64,000 bases of DNA from Deltaproteobacteria bacterium (GCA_029262415.1 JAJCZL010000034.1:96671-160670); one strand, 5' to 3'. Positions 26,499 to 36,116 are shown, numbered from the stretch's first letter. Program-made: numbers and translations. Notes: generated from the sequence alone by a model not told the origin.

Positions 26499-29400
26499 AT
26501 TCGTTCCGCTTTGCGAGCCCGGAGTACGGCCTGTTGCTGTGGCTGGTGGCGGCCCTTGGCGCGCTGCTGGTTTGGTTGGATCAGCGCGGCGGGACGTTGC
26601 TTGCGCGCTTTGTGTCCACCGCGATGGCCAAACGACTGGTCGTCCAACACGGTCTGCTGAGGCGCCTTTCGCGGATCGGATTGTTAACCGCGGCCGGGGT
26701 GTTCCTAGTTCTGGCGTTGATGCGGCCGCAGTGGGGCATGCGCTTTGTTCAGACCCCACGCATGGGCGCCGAGATCATGGTGGCGCTTGACGTCTCGCGA
26801 TCGATGCTGGCCGAGGACGTCGCACCAAACAGGCTCGAGCGCGCCAAAGCCGAGCTGCGCGACCTGTTGCCATATTTGAAGGGAGACAAAGTCGGGCTGA
26901 TCGCGTTTGCGGGGCGCGCAAGCGTGATTTCCCCGCTCACCCCCGACTTCGGCTTCTTGCGCCTGGTGTTGGATAGCACGGGCCCAAACAGCGTCAGCCG
27001 CGGCGGTACCGACCTCGCCGAACCGATTCGCAAAGCGGTAGACGGATTCGGTGCGCAAGGGGATCTTTCGCGCACCCTGTTGCTCATCACTGACGGCGAA
27101 GATCACGACGAGTTTGCGATTGAGGCCGCCAAGGCCGCCGCCGAACGCGGCGTACGCATCCTTGCGATCGGGTTCGGTGACGAAGCCGGTAGCGACATCC
27201 AGATAACCGATCAGCGTACCGGTGTCGCAAAACCGCTGCGTGACGCCGACGGCAATGTGGTGATCTCGAAGCTCAACGGTTCGCTGCTGCGCGAACTGGC
27301 ACGTGAGACCGGTGGTGCGTACGTGCCCGCGGGTACCGGCGTTCTCGATTTGGAGTCGATCTACTCGCGTCACATCGCACCTCTGGTGCGCGGACGGCTC
27401 GACGGAGAGAGCCGCAGTGTGCGCGACGAAGGCTTTCAGTGGCCGTTGCTCGCCGCACTGGTAAGCCTGCTCGGCGCCGCGTTTATCGGTACGCGCGGTT
27501 CGGCTTTCGCTGTGGTTGCGCTCGTCGTCTTGTCGCTTCCGGCCTCGGCCACTGCGCAAGAAGAGCGCGCGACGCGTAGCGCGTACAACACCGGGCTCGA
27601 AAAGCTGACCACAGGGGAACTCGATCTTGCCGAGAGCGCGTTTGCTGAGGCACGCGAGAACGCACGCAACGACGGCGAGCTTCGCTACCGCGCAACCTAC
27701 AATCTCGCCTGGGTGGATGTGCGGCGCGCCGATGCGGCGATCGAGACCGACCCGGCCGCGGCGCTGCAGGCGCTGGAGCACGCGGCCGATTGGTTCCGGC
27801 GCGCGGTGCAATTACGGCCCGAAGCGGAAGCGGCGCGCAAGAATCTCGAAGTCGTACTCTACCGGGCGATGGTATTGGCGGATGCGATTGCCGAACGCGA
27901 GGAGTCCGATCTCACCCAAGCGATCGTCGCGTTGATCGAAGCGCAGCGCGAACTGTCCGCGGCCGCAGCCGGAGTTCTCGAAGCCGGCATTGACGACCCC
28001 GCATTGCTGCGTCCGCCGCTGCGTGAACTCGCGGGAAAACAACTCGAACTCGACGCGCAAGCAGATGCGGCAGTGACTAAGGCGGCACGTGAATTTGACG
28101 CCATCCAGGCAAGAGATGAAGGCGAGCGGACCCCTGAGGATGCAGCGCGTGCCGTGCAGCTGGCCGGCTCGATCCACTATCTGCATCGCGCCCGGGAGCG
28201 CGTCGGCCAAGCGCGCAGTGCGATGCGAAGGTTGGACGCCGAGCGCGCGTTTCGCCGCGGGGCGGCTGCGCTCGAAGAGCTCAAGCGCGCCCGCGACCAG
28301 CTCCTCGACCCGGTCACCGTTCTCGATGCGTTGGTTGCCGAAGCGTTGACGCAGGCCCGTTCTGCTTCGTTGCTTGCGGCCGCGCAGGCGAGGGTCAGCG
28401 AAGTCGAGGCGCCGACGTGGCTGACAACGGAATTCCTTGCCGAGCGGCAGGACACACAGAGTGAACGTATTGGCGAACTCGCCGCAGGGTTCGACGCCGT
28501 GCTCGAGCAGGGCGCAGCCGCACACGAGGCCGGAACCGAGCTCGATGAGGATGCGCTTTCGCTGCTCGCGCGGGTTGGCGAAGCCACTCCATTGGTTAGC
28601 GAAGCCCGCGATGCCTCGGTCCACGCCCACACTATCTTGCAGGGAGCTGCGGTGCGTGAAGCACTGCCGAGCCTACAGTTGGTGTTGCAGTCGCTGGCCG
28701 GCGCGCGCGAGCGGTTCCTCGATCTGCGTCGATTGGTCGAGTTGTTGCACAGCGAGCAGCTGCGGATCGCGCCCGCGATGGCGCCGGACGATACCGACCA
28801 AGTCGGAGAGTACGCGCCGCTCGCCGCCGAGTTGCAGCGCCGCAACCTCGAACGAACCGATCGTGTGAGCCGCTCGATCCGTGATGCCGAGCGAGCGCTC
28901 GAGCGGCCGGCGGGAGCCGCCGCTGCGACGGGTGCACAGGCACAACCGAACGAAGAACAAACCGCCGCCGAACGTGCGCGATTGCAAGCGGCCGCGCCTC
29001 TGCTCGACGCGGCTGCGGCGCGCATGCAAGAGACTGCGGCGATGTTGGAAGGTTTTGCGCAGGCCGCCGAACTCGACGAGGTTCGCGCGTCGATGGCCTC
29101 AGCCGAGCTGGCGACTGCTGAGCTTCGGCGCCTGTTTTTTTCGGTGGTCGAGCACCTGAAGGAGATCGCGGGTCTTCAACAAGACTTAAACGACCGTAGC
29201 GGCGCGCTGGCAACGCTTGCCGCCCACGCGATGACAGGGGAGATTGCGGTTGCTTCCGGGCGACTTGCGCCGGAACAACAAACGCTGGGCGAACGCAGCC
29301 GCGCCGTTGCAGCGGCGCTGGCCGAGCATGCGATGTCGCTGCGCCAAGCTCCGCCGGCAGCGCAAGCCGGGTCGGCAGGTGCCGGTGGGCAAGGCGGGCC

Positions 29401-29812
29401 GGGAGGGCCGGGAGGCCCCCCGGGGGGCGAGAGTCCTGAGCAAGCTGCCGAGCGTTTTGACGAAGCGGCGGCCTATGTCGACGCGGCGGCCGCTGACATG
29501 GGTCGCGCTGTTAACGGACTGACCATCGATCCACCGCAGATGTCCGAGCTCCGCGAGTACCAAGACGTTGCGCTCGAAAACATCCTCTCTGCGATCGAGT
29601 TGCTCGAACCGCCCAAGCCGCCTGAAGGCCAAGACGGCGATCAAGAAGAAGACCAGCAAGACGGGGAGCAGGGCGAACCGCAGGAACAGCCCGAGCAAAA
29701 CAGCGATCCCAGCGCTCAGCTGCAGGGGGTTCGCGAGCGCGAAGCCGAGCGGCGCTCTGAACACGAGCGTGCGGCCGAGCGGCGCTATACCCCGGTGGAG
29801 AAAGACTGGTGA
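26495..29812 (+). CDS. BatB-BatC fusion: vWA domain, TPR repeats and long alanine-rich coiled coil
   Basis: A very large 1105-residue protein. Residues 1-330 are BatB: two N-terminal membrane helices, vWA MIDAS (ALDVSRSMLAEDV, GGTDLAEPIRKA, LLITDGEDHDE) and a membrane helix with a signal-like end (LVVLSLPASATAQ). Residues 355-470 form TPR-like repeats (AYNTGLEKLTTGELDLAESAF; AADWFRRAVQLRPEAEAARKNLE) as in BatC. Residues 480-1000 are Ala/Glu/Arg-rich helices likely to be coiled coils, followed by a glycine-rich linker (about 960-985) and an acidic Q/E-rich tail. Separate batB and batC genes are usual, so the fusion is notable. Confidence 0.88.
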   Translation: MNSFRFASPEYGLLLWLVAALGALLVWLDQRGGTLLARFVSTAMAKRLVVQHGLLRRLSRIGLLTAAGVFLVLALMRPQWGMRFVQTPRMGAEIMVALDVSRSMLAEDVAPNRLERAKAELRDLLPYLKGDKVGLIAFAGRASVISPLTPDFGFLRLVLDSTGPNSVSRGGTDLAEPIRKAVDGFGAQGDLSRTLLLITDGEDHDEFAIEAAKAAAERGVRILAIGFGDEAGSDIQITDQRTGVAKPLRDADGNVVISKLNGSLLRELARETGGAYVPAGTGVLDLESIYSRHIAPLVRGRLDGESRSVRDEGFQWPLLAALVSLLGAAFIGTRGSAFAVVALVVLSLPASATAQEERATRSAYNTGLEKLTTGELDLAESAFAEARENARNDGELRYRATYNLAWVDVRRADAAIETDPAAALQALEHAADWFRRAVQLRPEAEAARKNLEVVLYRAMVLADAIAEREESDLTQAIVALIEAQRELSAAAAGVLEAGIDDPALLRPPLRELAGKQLELDAQADAAVTKAAREFDAIQARDEGERTPEDAARAVQLAGSIHYLHRARERVGQARSAMRRLDAERAFRRGAAALEELKRARDQLLDPVTVLDALVAEALTQARSASLLAAAQARVSEVEAPTWLTTEFLAERQDTQSERIGELAAGFDAVLEQGAAAHEAGTELDEDALSLLARVGEATPLVSEARDASVHAHTILQGAAVREALPSLQLVLQSLAGARERFLDLRRLVELLHSEQLRIAPAMAPDDTDQVGEYAPLAAELQRRNLERTDRVSRSIRDAERALERPAGAAAATGAQAQPNEEQTAAERARLQAAAPLLDAAAARMQETAAMLEGFAQAAELDEVRASMASAELATAELRRLFFSVVEHLKEIAGLQQDLNDRSGALATLAAHAMTGEIAVASGRLAPEQQTLGERSRAVAAALAEHAMSLRQAPPAAQAGSAGAGGQGGPGGPGGPPGGESPEQAAERFDEAAAYVDAAAADMGRAVNGLTIDPPQMSELREYQDVALENILSAIELLEPPKPPEGQDGDQEEDQQDGEQGEPQEQPEQNSDPSAQLQGVREREAERRSEHERAAERRYTPVEKDW

Positions 29813-32475
29813 GGCGTTTCACGGTTGCTCTGCTCGTTGCTATCGCTTTGGTGCAGGCATCCGTGCCGCAGGCGGCGTCCGCGCCGCAGGCGGCGTCCGC
29901 GCAAGACCTTGAGCTGCGCGCCGCGCAAGCACCGTACTACGCCGGTATTCCCATCGAACTTCAGATCTCGGCGCGTGGTTTCGAAGAGGAGCCGCGGCCG
30001 GAGGTAAGCGCCGAGACACCGCCCGGCACCGCCATCGAAGTGGTGGGTGTCAGTCCGAAGGTGAGCACCTACATGGAACTGCTTAACGGGCGCGTGTCAC
30101 GCACCAAGCAAGTCGAGTTCGTGTACCGCTTGCGGTTCCTCGGGCAGAAACCGGGCCGCTACCGGATCGGGCCGTTTCACGTAAAGCAGGGGGCACTAGA
30201 GCGTCAGACCGGCATTTTCGAGGTCACGCTCGGCTCCGTCCCCTTGGCGGGCAACCAACGCATACGCCTGGTACTGCCCGCAGGGCCCGTCTACGTGGGG
30301 CAACGCGTACCTGTAAAGATCGAGTGGTGGACGGAACTGGGCGCAGCCGATCAGCTGGTCAGCCAGCGGGCGGTGGTTCCGCTCTTCGACCGCATCGACG
30401 CTTTTGCTTTTGTAGACAACCCGGTACCGAACGCAAGATTCAACGTTGCGGTCGAACTCAAAACCGGACTTAAAGAGCTGCCCGCGGTTGTGCGCAACGA
30501 ACGCGCCGGCGACCAGACCTTCGTTGTGCGCTCGGCCGAGCGCACCATGGTTCCACTCGAAGCCGGCGCCTTTACCTTTGAACCCGCGACGTTGACTGTC
30601 GATGAAGCGGTTGCGTGGCGCCGTGACTTCTTCGGGATGCGTACTCCCACGCAGACCCGCGCGCTTCGAGCTGTAGACCAGGCGCGGACCATAGAGATCT
30701 CCCGGTTGCCTGTCGAGGGTCGGCCCGCGAGTTTTGCGGGCGCGGTAGGCAGCGGCTTCAATCTACAAGCCCGCGCCGACCGTACTGTCGTACAGGCCGG
30801 TGATCCGATCACTTTGACACTGACGCTGCGAGGTGACGGTGGGCTGGAAACGGCCTCACTGCCGGTTCTTACCGACGCCGGTCTGGATGCGGATCGTTTT
30901 CGGGTTCCGCACGCAAAGCTGACCGGCAAGTACGAGGGCGGGAGCAAGCAGTTCGAAGTCGGCGTGCGAGTGCTCGATCCTTCGGTTCGAGAGATTCCAC
31001 CGATTACGTACAGCTGGTTCGATCCGGCCAAAGGTGAGTACCAAACCGCGCGATCGGAACCGATCGCACTCTCGGTGCGCGAAGCGAAGATAGTCTCGGC
31101 AGCCGATGTGTTCAGTGGCGCGGAGAAGGCCGCAGACGGTGAAGAAGAGGTACAGCCGCCGGCGGATGGCGATACGGATTTCGCAAGCACGCAGGCGGCG
31201 GCAACCAACTCCGGCGCTGCGAATGGAACGACGACTAGCGGGCGGCAGGTGGGTCTCGTGCTGACGGGTGCCGATTTATCGGTCGAGATTGCGCCGGACC
31301 GAATGTTCGCGCGCGGATCTGGATTTCTTTGGTCGACGACGTTTCGTGCGCTGGTGTATGCGACCGGCTTGTTGATGCTTGGCGGCGCCGCAGTCGTTCG
31401 CCGCCGCGCCGACCAAGATCCGCTGCAGCGGCGGCGCCGGGTCGAGCTTGCGGCCCTACGTGCGCGCTTGGAGCGTGCCGGCGGCGCCGAAGATGTGGCC
31501 GAGGTGCTGCGCAGCCTGCGCTGGTTGGCCGGTGACGTGGACGGTGCGGAGGTCGACGGACTCGTCGCTGAGCTTGAAGAGGTTGTTTACAGACCCGGTG
31601 GCCACCGTGCGCCCGCGGCGCCGTCGTTGATTGCGCGGGCGCGCGAGCTCGCGTCACGGGTTACGGTTTGCCTGATGCTGGTGTGCGCGGCTCTGCAGGC
31701 CGTACCGACGTCGGTAGCGGCGGCGGATGACGGCTCGATGGCGGGGCCGGCGAGCGCAAATCAAGCGGCGCTGGATGCTTACGCGCAAGCCCAGAACGAG
31801 AATCAACGTCGCGCGCGCTTGGCGGGCTTCGCCAAGTCGTACGCGCTTTTCTCATCGGCCGTTGCACAGACCGGAACTCCGGGAGCAGACCTGTTCGCGA
31901 ACCAGGGAAACGCAGCACTGCAGGCAGAGCGGCTCGGTTACGCGGTGCTCGCCTTTCGCAGAGCGTTGGATGTTGATCCTTCCAATCAGCGCGCGCAGAA
32001 AAACCTTGTGTATGTACGTGGGCTACTGCCGCCGTGGGTTCCGAGGCCGCACGACGAGGGTTTGCTCGACAGTTTTCTCTCCTGGCCCCGTCACGTTGCG
32101 CCGGCGACGCTGCAGGGCGTCGCGGCGTTGTTGTTTGCGTTCGCGTGCTTCATCGCCGCGATCGGTATCGCGCGCGCGCGGACGGGTGTTATCGTGACTG
32201 CTGCGTTAGCGGCGATTGTTTGGGCGTTTCTTGCGCTCTCACCGCGGTTGACTTGGTGGGAGTCGCCCGGCGAAGAAGCGGTTGTAGTTGTCGACGGCGC
32301 GCTCGGTCGCGCGTCGGATTCCGCTCACGCGCCCGCGCGGTTCCGCGAGCCGCTGCCGGCAGGCACGGAACTCACGGTTACCGAACGGCGCCCCGGTTGG
32401 GTGCGTGTGGTGCTTGCGAGCGGCCGCGACGCGTGGCTGTCCGAAGGTTCGGTCGAACCCGTGGTGTCGGATTGA
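29809..32475 (+). CDS. BatD-BatE fusion: BatD beta domains, membrane helices, TPR and SH3-like domain
   Basis: An 888-residue protein. A signal peptide (with a tandem AASAPQ repeat) precedes the BatD part (to about residue 450): FVYRLRFLGQKPGRYRIGPF, GPVYVGQRVPVKIEWW and VQAGDPITLTLTLRGDG. A membrane helix lies near residues 510-530. A second signal-like helix (about 620-640) introduces a BatE-like part: TPR (LFANQGNAALQAERLGYAVLAFRRALDVDP), two membrane helices (TLQGVAALLFAFACFIAAIGIA; VIVTAALAAIVWAFLALS) and a C-terminal SH3-like fold (GTELTVTERRPGWVRVVLASGR). It overlaps the BatBC stop (GTGA) and ends the operon. Confidence 0.87.
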   Translation: MRRFTVALLVAIALVQASVPQAASAPQAASAQDLELRAAQAPYYAGIPIELQISARGFEEEPRPEVSAETPPGTAIEVVGVSPKVSTYMELLNGRVSRTKQVEFVYRLRFLGQKPGRYRIGPFHVKQGALERQTGIFEVTLGSVPLAGNQRIRLVLPAGPVYVGQRVPVKIEWWTELGAADQLVSQRAVVPLFDRIDAFAFVDNPVPNARFNVAVELKTGLKELPAVVRNERAGDQTFVVRSAERTMVPLEAGAFTFEPATLTVDEAVAWRRDFFGMRTPTQTRALRAVDQARTIEISRLPVEGRPASFAGAVGSGFNLQARADRTVVQAGDPITLTLTLRGDGGLETASLPVLTDAGLDADRFRVPHAKLTGKYEGGSKQFEVGVRVLDPSVREIPPITYSWFDPAKGEYQTARSEPIALSVREAKIVSAADVFSGAEKAADGEEEVQPPADGDTDFASTQAAATNSGAANGTTTSGRQVGLVLTGADLSVEIAPDRMFARGSGFLWSTTFRALVYATGLLMLGGAAVVRRRADQDPLQRRRRVELAALRARLERAGGAEDVAEVLRSLRWLAGDVDGAEVDGLVAELEEVVYRPGGHRAPAAPSLIARARELASRVTVCLMLVCAALQAVPTSVAAADDGSMAGPASANQAALDAYAQAQNENQRRARLAGFAKSYALFSSAVAQTGTPGADLFANQGNAALQAERLGYAVLAFRRALDVDPSNQRAQKNLVYVRGLLPPWVPRPHDEGLLDSFLSWPRHVAPATLQGVAALLFAFACFIAAIGIARARTGVIVTAALAAIVWAFLALSPRLTWWESPGEEAVVVVDGALGRASDSAHAPARFREPLPAGTELTVTERRPGWVRVVLASGRDAWLSEGSVEPVVSD
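29865..29900 (+). repeat. Perfect 18-base tandem duplication in the BatD signal peptide
   Basis: Two identical 18-base units (29865-29882 and 29883-29900) encode a repeated PQAASA block at the end of the signal peptide of the BatD-BatE gene. It is in frame and lengthens the signal or linker region by six residues; likely replication slippage. Confidence 0.85.
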
Positions 32476-32491
32476 GCCGCGCGCTCTGCGC

Positions 32492-32926
32492 TCAGTGCCT
32501 AAGGTCGTCGCTGTAGCCGGGGAGGATCTCTCCGGCGAGTTCTTCAATACTCACTTCTTCGAGGAACTCTTCCATAGCCTCCTCGGCCAGTGCGAGGTTC
32601 TCGCCCAGTACTTCGGGGATCCGCCCGCCGATAGGGCAGTCGGGGGCGGGCGTGTGTAGGGAGAAAAGCGAGCCCGTTCTGACCGCACGATAGGCGTCTA
32701 AAAGACTGATATCAATGGCCTTTACAGCCAGGCGACTGCCGCCGAGGACCCCCGGTTGGGAGTCGACCAAGCCGGCGTTGCGAAGCCGCGCGAGTACCCG
32801 GCGTACGACCACGGGGTTAGTTTGCACCCCGGCGGCTAAGGTCTCAGAAGAAACGAATTTCCGGTTGGCATGGCTCAAGACAACCAAAAGATGGATCGCC
32901 ACGGCGAAAGAAGTACTGCGCGACAT
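32492..32926 (-). CDS. Rrf2-family transcriptional regulator
   Basis: A 144-residue winged-helix regulator: SFAVAIHLLVVLSHANRKFVSSETLAAGVQTNPVVVRRVLARLRNAGLV is the DNA-binding domain, followed by PGVLGGSRLA and a long C-terminal helix. Only one cysteine (CPIGGRI) is present where Fe-S-binding relatives such as IscR and NsrR have three, so it belongs with the cluster-free, YwnA-like members and may sense something else. It converges on the Bat operon with a 17-base gap and precedes nothing obvious in operon with it. Confidence 0.88.
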   Translation of the reverse strand: MSRSTSFAVAIHLLVVLSHANRKFVSSETLAAGVQTNPVVVRRVLARLRNAGLVDSQPGVLGGSRLAVKAIDISLLDAYRAVRTGSLFSLHTPAPDCPIGGRIPEVLGENLALAEEAMEEFLEEVSIEELAGEILPGYSDDLRH

Positions 32927-32976
32927 TGTGTGGAGAGTAAATCGTAACCACTGTAGTTGCAATTAAACAAAACACA

Positions 32977-33372
32977 TTACGTCAACGCGTGGCGGTTGCG
33001 ATAAAGCAACAGCGCGGCTCCCGAGGAGACGCCGATCGCGACCACTGAGTAGCCGACCGCGAATACGAGCGAAGTTTCAGCATCCGCCGGCATGTAGAAC
33101 TGGAACAAGACCAGGTTCACGATTACGTAGCCGGCATAGGCGATGCCCATCGGCAAGGCGTAGCTGCGCAGGCGCAGAATCGCGGAGGAATAAATCGCGA
33201 GGAAAAGGCCGAAAAGCGGTCCTGCGATCGCGTTGGCAAGGCCGGTGAGGCGATGGCCGAACAGCACAAAGCCGACATGTCCTGAAAGCTGCAAGGGTTT
33301 CAGGAAGTTAGAGACGGCCAAAAGGCCGAACAAAACGGCGAAGATCTTCAGTGCCGAAGCGCCACGTACCAT
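32977..33372 (-). CDS. Four-helix membrane protein of unknown function
   Basis: A 131-residue protein with four predicted membrane helices (about residues 8-25, 45-63, 72-92 and 100-123) and very short loops. No motif is recognised. It is on the same strand as the Rrf2 gene 50 bases downstream and could be co-transcribed with it. Confidence 0.65.
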   Translation of the reverse strand: MVRGASALKIFAVLFGLLAVSNFLKPLQLSGHVGFVLFGHRLTGLANAIAGPLFGLFLAIYSSAILRLRSYALPMGIAYAGYVIVNLVLFQFYMPADAETSLVFAVGYSVVAIGVSSGAALLLYRNRHALT

Positions 33373-33448
33373 CCGACCATGATGCCTAAGGCGTGTTCTT
33401 TAAGGAAGGGCCGGCCGTCATCCTGGCCAAACCGGTAAGCGCCGCATC

Positions 33449-34669
33449 TCAAAGAGGCAGGCCGCCGGTCGCCGAGTTAAGCGAAGCCTCGCCTTGCCAC
33501 GCCTTGATCGTGCGCTGTGCGATACGCATTTGGTGCACTTCATCGGCTCCGTCGGCGAACCGTGCCCAGCGTGCCTGCTGCGCCATATGCGCGAGCGGCG
33601 TGTCATTGGAGTACCCGAGTGCGCCGTGTACCTGGATCGCTCGGTCGATGATCCGCCCGAGTGAGTTGGCCACGAAGTGTTTGGTCATCGAGACTTCGGA
33701 TTTGAAGTCCTCGCCGACGTCGATCTTGTACGCGGCGTGAAGGATCATCAGCTTGCACTGGTACAACTCAACCGTCGAGTCGGCGATCATCCATTGGATG
33801 CCCTGCTTCTCCGATAGATAGGAGCCGTGGGCGAAGCGTTTGGTTGCGCGGTCGACCATCATCTCTAGTGCGGTTTCGGCCTGGCCGAGCCAGCGCATGC
33901 AGTGCGCCAGACGCGCAGGGCCGAGTCTTGACTGCCCGAGCAAGTGGCCTTGTCCGCGCCCACCAAGCATCGCTGAGCGTGGTATGCGCAGGTTCTCGAT
34001 GACGATTTCTGAGTGACCACTGCTACCGTGCATCGTCGAGATTTCGCGCACGTCGTTCCAGCCCGGGCTTGGAATGTCGACGATAAATGCCGAGTTGGCC
34101 GCTTGCGGGATCTCGGGCTGGTCTTCGGTGCGTGCGATCAAGATCGCGAACTTCGCGCCGCGCGCTCCGGAGATGAACCATTTGCGCCCATTGATCACCC
34201 AGTCATCGCCATCGAGAACGGCGCGCGTTTGGATAAGCGTCGGGTCGGAGCCGGCGACGTCCGGTTCGGTCATCGCGAAGCACGAACGCATACGCCCCGA
34301 GCACAGCGGGCGCAGGTACTTGTCTTTTTGTTCTTCGCTTCCCCACTTGAGCAGTGTGTGCATGTTGCCCTCGTCGGGTGCCTGGCAGTTCATGGCGAAC
34401 GGACCGAGGCGCGTGCGCGCGGCCTCTGCAGAGACCATCGCAAGCTCGACGTGGCCGAGTCCCATGCCGTCGTAGTCCTTAGGCATGTGTGGCAGCCACA
34501 GTCCGCGCGCGATCGCCTCGCGGCGCATCTTGATGATGCCTTCGCGCAGCGAGGTACGGTTGTCCTCGTCCATCGCGGCCTCGATCGGCCGGACTACCTC
34601 GTCAAGGAAACTGCGGATCTTGCTGCGAAGCTCTTCAATATGGGGAGGGAAACTGAAATCGATGGCCAT
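33449..34669 (-). CDS. Acyl-CoA dehydrogenase
   Basis: A 406-residue flavoprotein that desaturates an acyl-CoA at C2-C3. The N-terminal helical domain is followed by the FAD-binding CFAMTEPDVAGSDPT motif, a beta domain (WVINGRKWFISGARGAKFAILIART) and the C-terminal helical domain (GRIIDRAIQVHGALGYSNDTPLA). Sequence style is close to the ACAD10/11-like branch. The ATG at 34669 has AAGGAG about eight bases upstream; the longer frame overlaps the divergent cyclophilin promoter. Probably part of the same acyl-CoA catabolism as the synthetase and CoA-transferase near the left end. Confidence 0.93.
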   Translation of the reverse strand: MAIDFSFPPHIEELRSKIRSFLDEVVRPIEAAMDEDNRTSLREGIIKMRREAIARGLWLPHMPKDYDGMGLGHVELAMVSAEAARTRLGPFAMNCQAPDEGNMHTLLKWGSEEQKDKYLRPLCSGRMRSCFAMTEPDVAGSDPTLIQTRAVLDGDDWVINGRKWFISGARGAKFAILIARTEDQPEIPQAANSAFIVDIPSPGWNDVREISTMHGSSGHSEIVIENLRIPRSAMLGGRGQGHLLGQSRLGPARLAHCMRWLGQAETALEMMVDRATKRFAHGSYLSEKQGIQWMIADSTVELYQCKLMILHAAYKIDVGEDFKSEVSMTKHFVANSLGRIIDRAIQVHGALGYSNDTPLAHMAQQARWARFADGADEVHQMRIAQRTIKAWQGEASLNSATGGLPL

Positions 34670-34811
34670 GGTTTGCTCCTTGAAAACCGGCAATCTGTAG
34701 GAAAGCCGCGGTTGTTGCGACCATGCTGTCCGGCCCGCCGACCGGCAGGTCGGGTCGCCGCCGCCTCCGGGTCCTGATACACCAATGAAAACCGCGAAAC
34801 GGAGGAGCACG

Positions 34812-35402
34812 TTGGGAACCGAGGTAAAGGGCGTCGCTGAGATCGACGTATTCATTGAAAAACAAAACATCGACACGTCGGCATCTGGTTGGCGCACCAA
34901 ACTGGCCAAGCCGCCGCGGCCGACTTTCGCTACGGGCGAGGCGATTCACTGGAGCCTAGAGACCAGTCACGGCGCGATTCGCGTCAAACTGATGCCGGAG
35001 GCTGCACCGATGCACGTCGGCAGCACTGTGTACCTGACCAAGCTCGGGTTCTACGACGGTCTGGCGTTTCACCGAGTCATCAGCGGGTTCATGGCGCAGG
35101 GTGGTTGTCCTATAGGGCAAGGCACCGGCGGCCCCGGCTATCAGTACGACGGCGAGTTCGAGTCGGGAGTTCGTCACGACAAGCCCGGCTTGTTGAGTAT
35201 GGCTAATGCGGGACCTGGTACCGATGGCAGCCAGTTCTTTCTTACGTTCGTGCCGACGCCGCATCTGGACGGTAACCATACGATCTTCGGCGAGATCGTC
35301 GACGGTATGGACACGCTTGGCAAACTCGAGGCGGCCGGTTCGAACAGCGGACGTACCAGCGAGCCACTCTCGATTACCAAGGCGAGGATCGAGGTCGGTT
35401 AG
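34812..35402 (+). CDS. Cyclophilin-type peptidyl-prolyl isomerase
   Basis: A roughly 196-residue cyclophilin. The catalytic core is visible as [36 protein letters not shown] and [40 protein letters not shown]. An N-terminal extension of about 40 residues precedes it. The TTG at 34812 is favoured as start because GGAGGAG sits five bases before it; the in-frame ATG at 34785 lacks any ribosome site. No signal peptide, so it is cytoplasmic. A hairpin terminator lies downstream. Confidence 0.9.
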   Translation: MGTEVKGVAEIDVFIEKQNIDTSASGWRTKLAKPPRPTFATGEAIHWSLETSHGAIRVKLMPEAAPMHVGSTVYLTKLGFYDGLAFHRVISGFMAQGGCPIGQGTGGPGYQYDGEFESGVRHDKPGLLSMANAGPGTDGSQFFLTFVPTPHLDGNHTIFGEIVDGMDTLGKLEAAGSNSGRTSEPLSITKARIEVG

Positions 35403-35434
35403 TATGGGTTCGCGCGATCGCTGCGAGCGATAAC

Positions 35435-35467
35435 AAAAAAAGGGGCGTGCCCAGCGGACACGCCCCT
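35435..35467 (-). terminator. Rho-independent terminator for the HU-like gene
   Basis: A perfect 9-base stem (35441-35449 with 35459-35467, AGGGGCGTG and its complement) with a 9-base loop, followed in the leftward direction by a run of seven T residues. It sits 45-75 bases past the HU-like stop codon. On the other strand the hairpin is followed by TTCTCTCT, so it may also weakly end the cyclophilin transcript. Confidence 0.85.
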
Positions 35468-35511
35468 TCTCTCTGCCGAACCTCGGAGAGGGCCGGCGAA
35501 TCCGACTGCGC

Positions 35512-35847
35512 TTAGAGCGCCATATCCTTCAGCTTCTTCAGCGGGAGGATTTTGACTTTGGTCGTGGCCGGCTTGGCAGCGACGTCCATCAGCTCGCCGG
35601 GGCGGAAAGGGTTCGGAACGCCTTTCTGCGCCTTACGGGCAGGCTTCTTTACAGTCTTTACTTTGAGCAGGCCGGGAAGCGTGAACTGTCCAACCGCACC
35701 CTTCCTAACGTGCCGGTTCATGATGGCTTCGAGTTCGCTGAACACCGCCGCCACATCTTTCTTCGCCAACTCTGTGCCCTCGGCGATCTCCGAGAAGACC
35801 TCGGACTTCGTCATTGCCTTTCTCACTGGTGATGTTTTCTTTGCCAT
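35512..35847 (-). CDS. HU/IHF-family DNA-binding protein (short variant)
   Basis: A 111-residue basic protein. The HU fold is recognisable (TKSEVFSEIAEGTELAKKDVAAVFSELEAIMNRHV) followed by a beta-arm region in which the canonical GRNP.TG arm is replaced by KGVPNPFRPGELMDV, seen in a group of HU relatives with lysine-rich N- and C-termini. The ATG at 35847 has GGAGAGG just upstream. It would bind and bend DNA. About 270 bases of apparently non-coding DNA upstream (35848-36116) separate it from the NnrS gene end; no other feature was found there. Confidence 0.85.
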   Translation of the reverse strand: MAKKTSPVRKAMTKSEVFSEIAEGTELAKKDVAAVFSELEAIMNRHVRKGAVGQFTLPGLLKVKTVKKPARKAQKGVPNPFRPGELMDVAAKPATTKVKILPLKKLKDMAL

Positions 35848-36116
35848 GTACCTCTCCACTCCTAATTATTCGGTTTCGAAAACGACTTTTCGACTCCGCC
35901 GACTTGGCACCCGAGGGTGCATCCGTTCGGCCTCTCCGCCTCGTCGCCGGTCCCTTTGGGCAAGCGACGAAACCCATCTGGCTCTACGTTTTCCGATACC
36001 CGGCGTGTCGTTTCAAGTCCTGAGAGCGGAAAAACCCTATTTTCTTCGAGGTTAGAGGCGGTTGTGCGTAAAAAAGGCCGAATATCCACCGGTGAAACAC
36101 CGACAAGCCCTCGACA

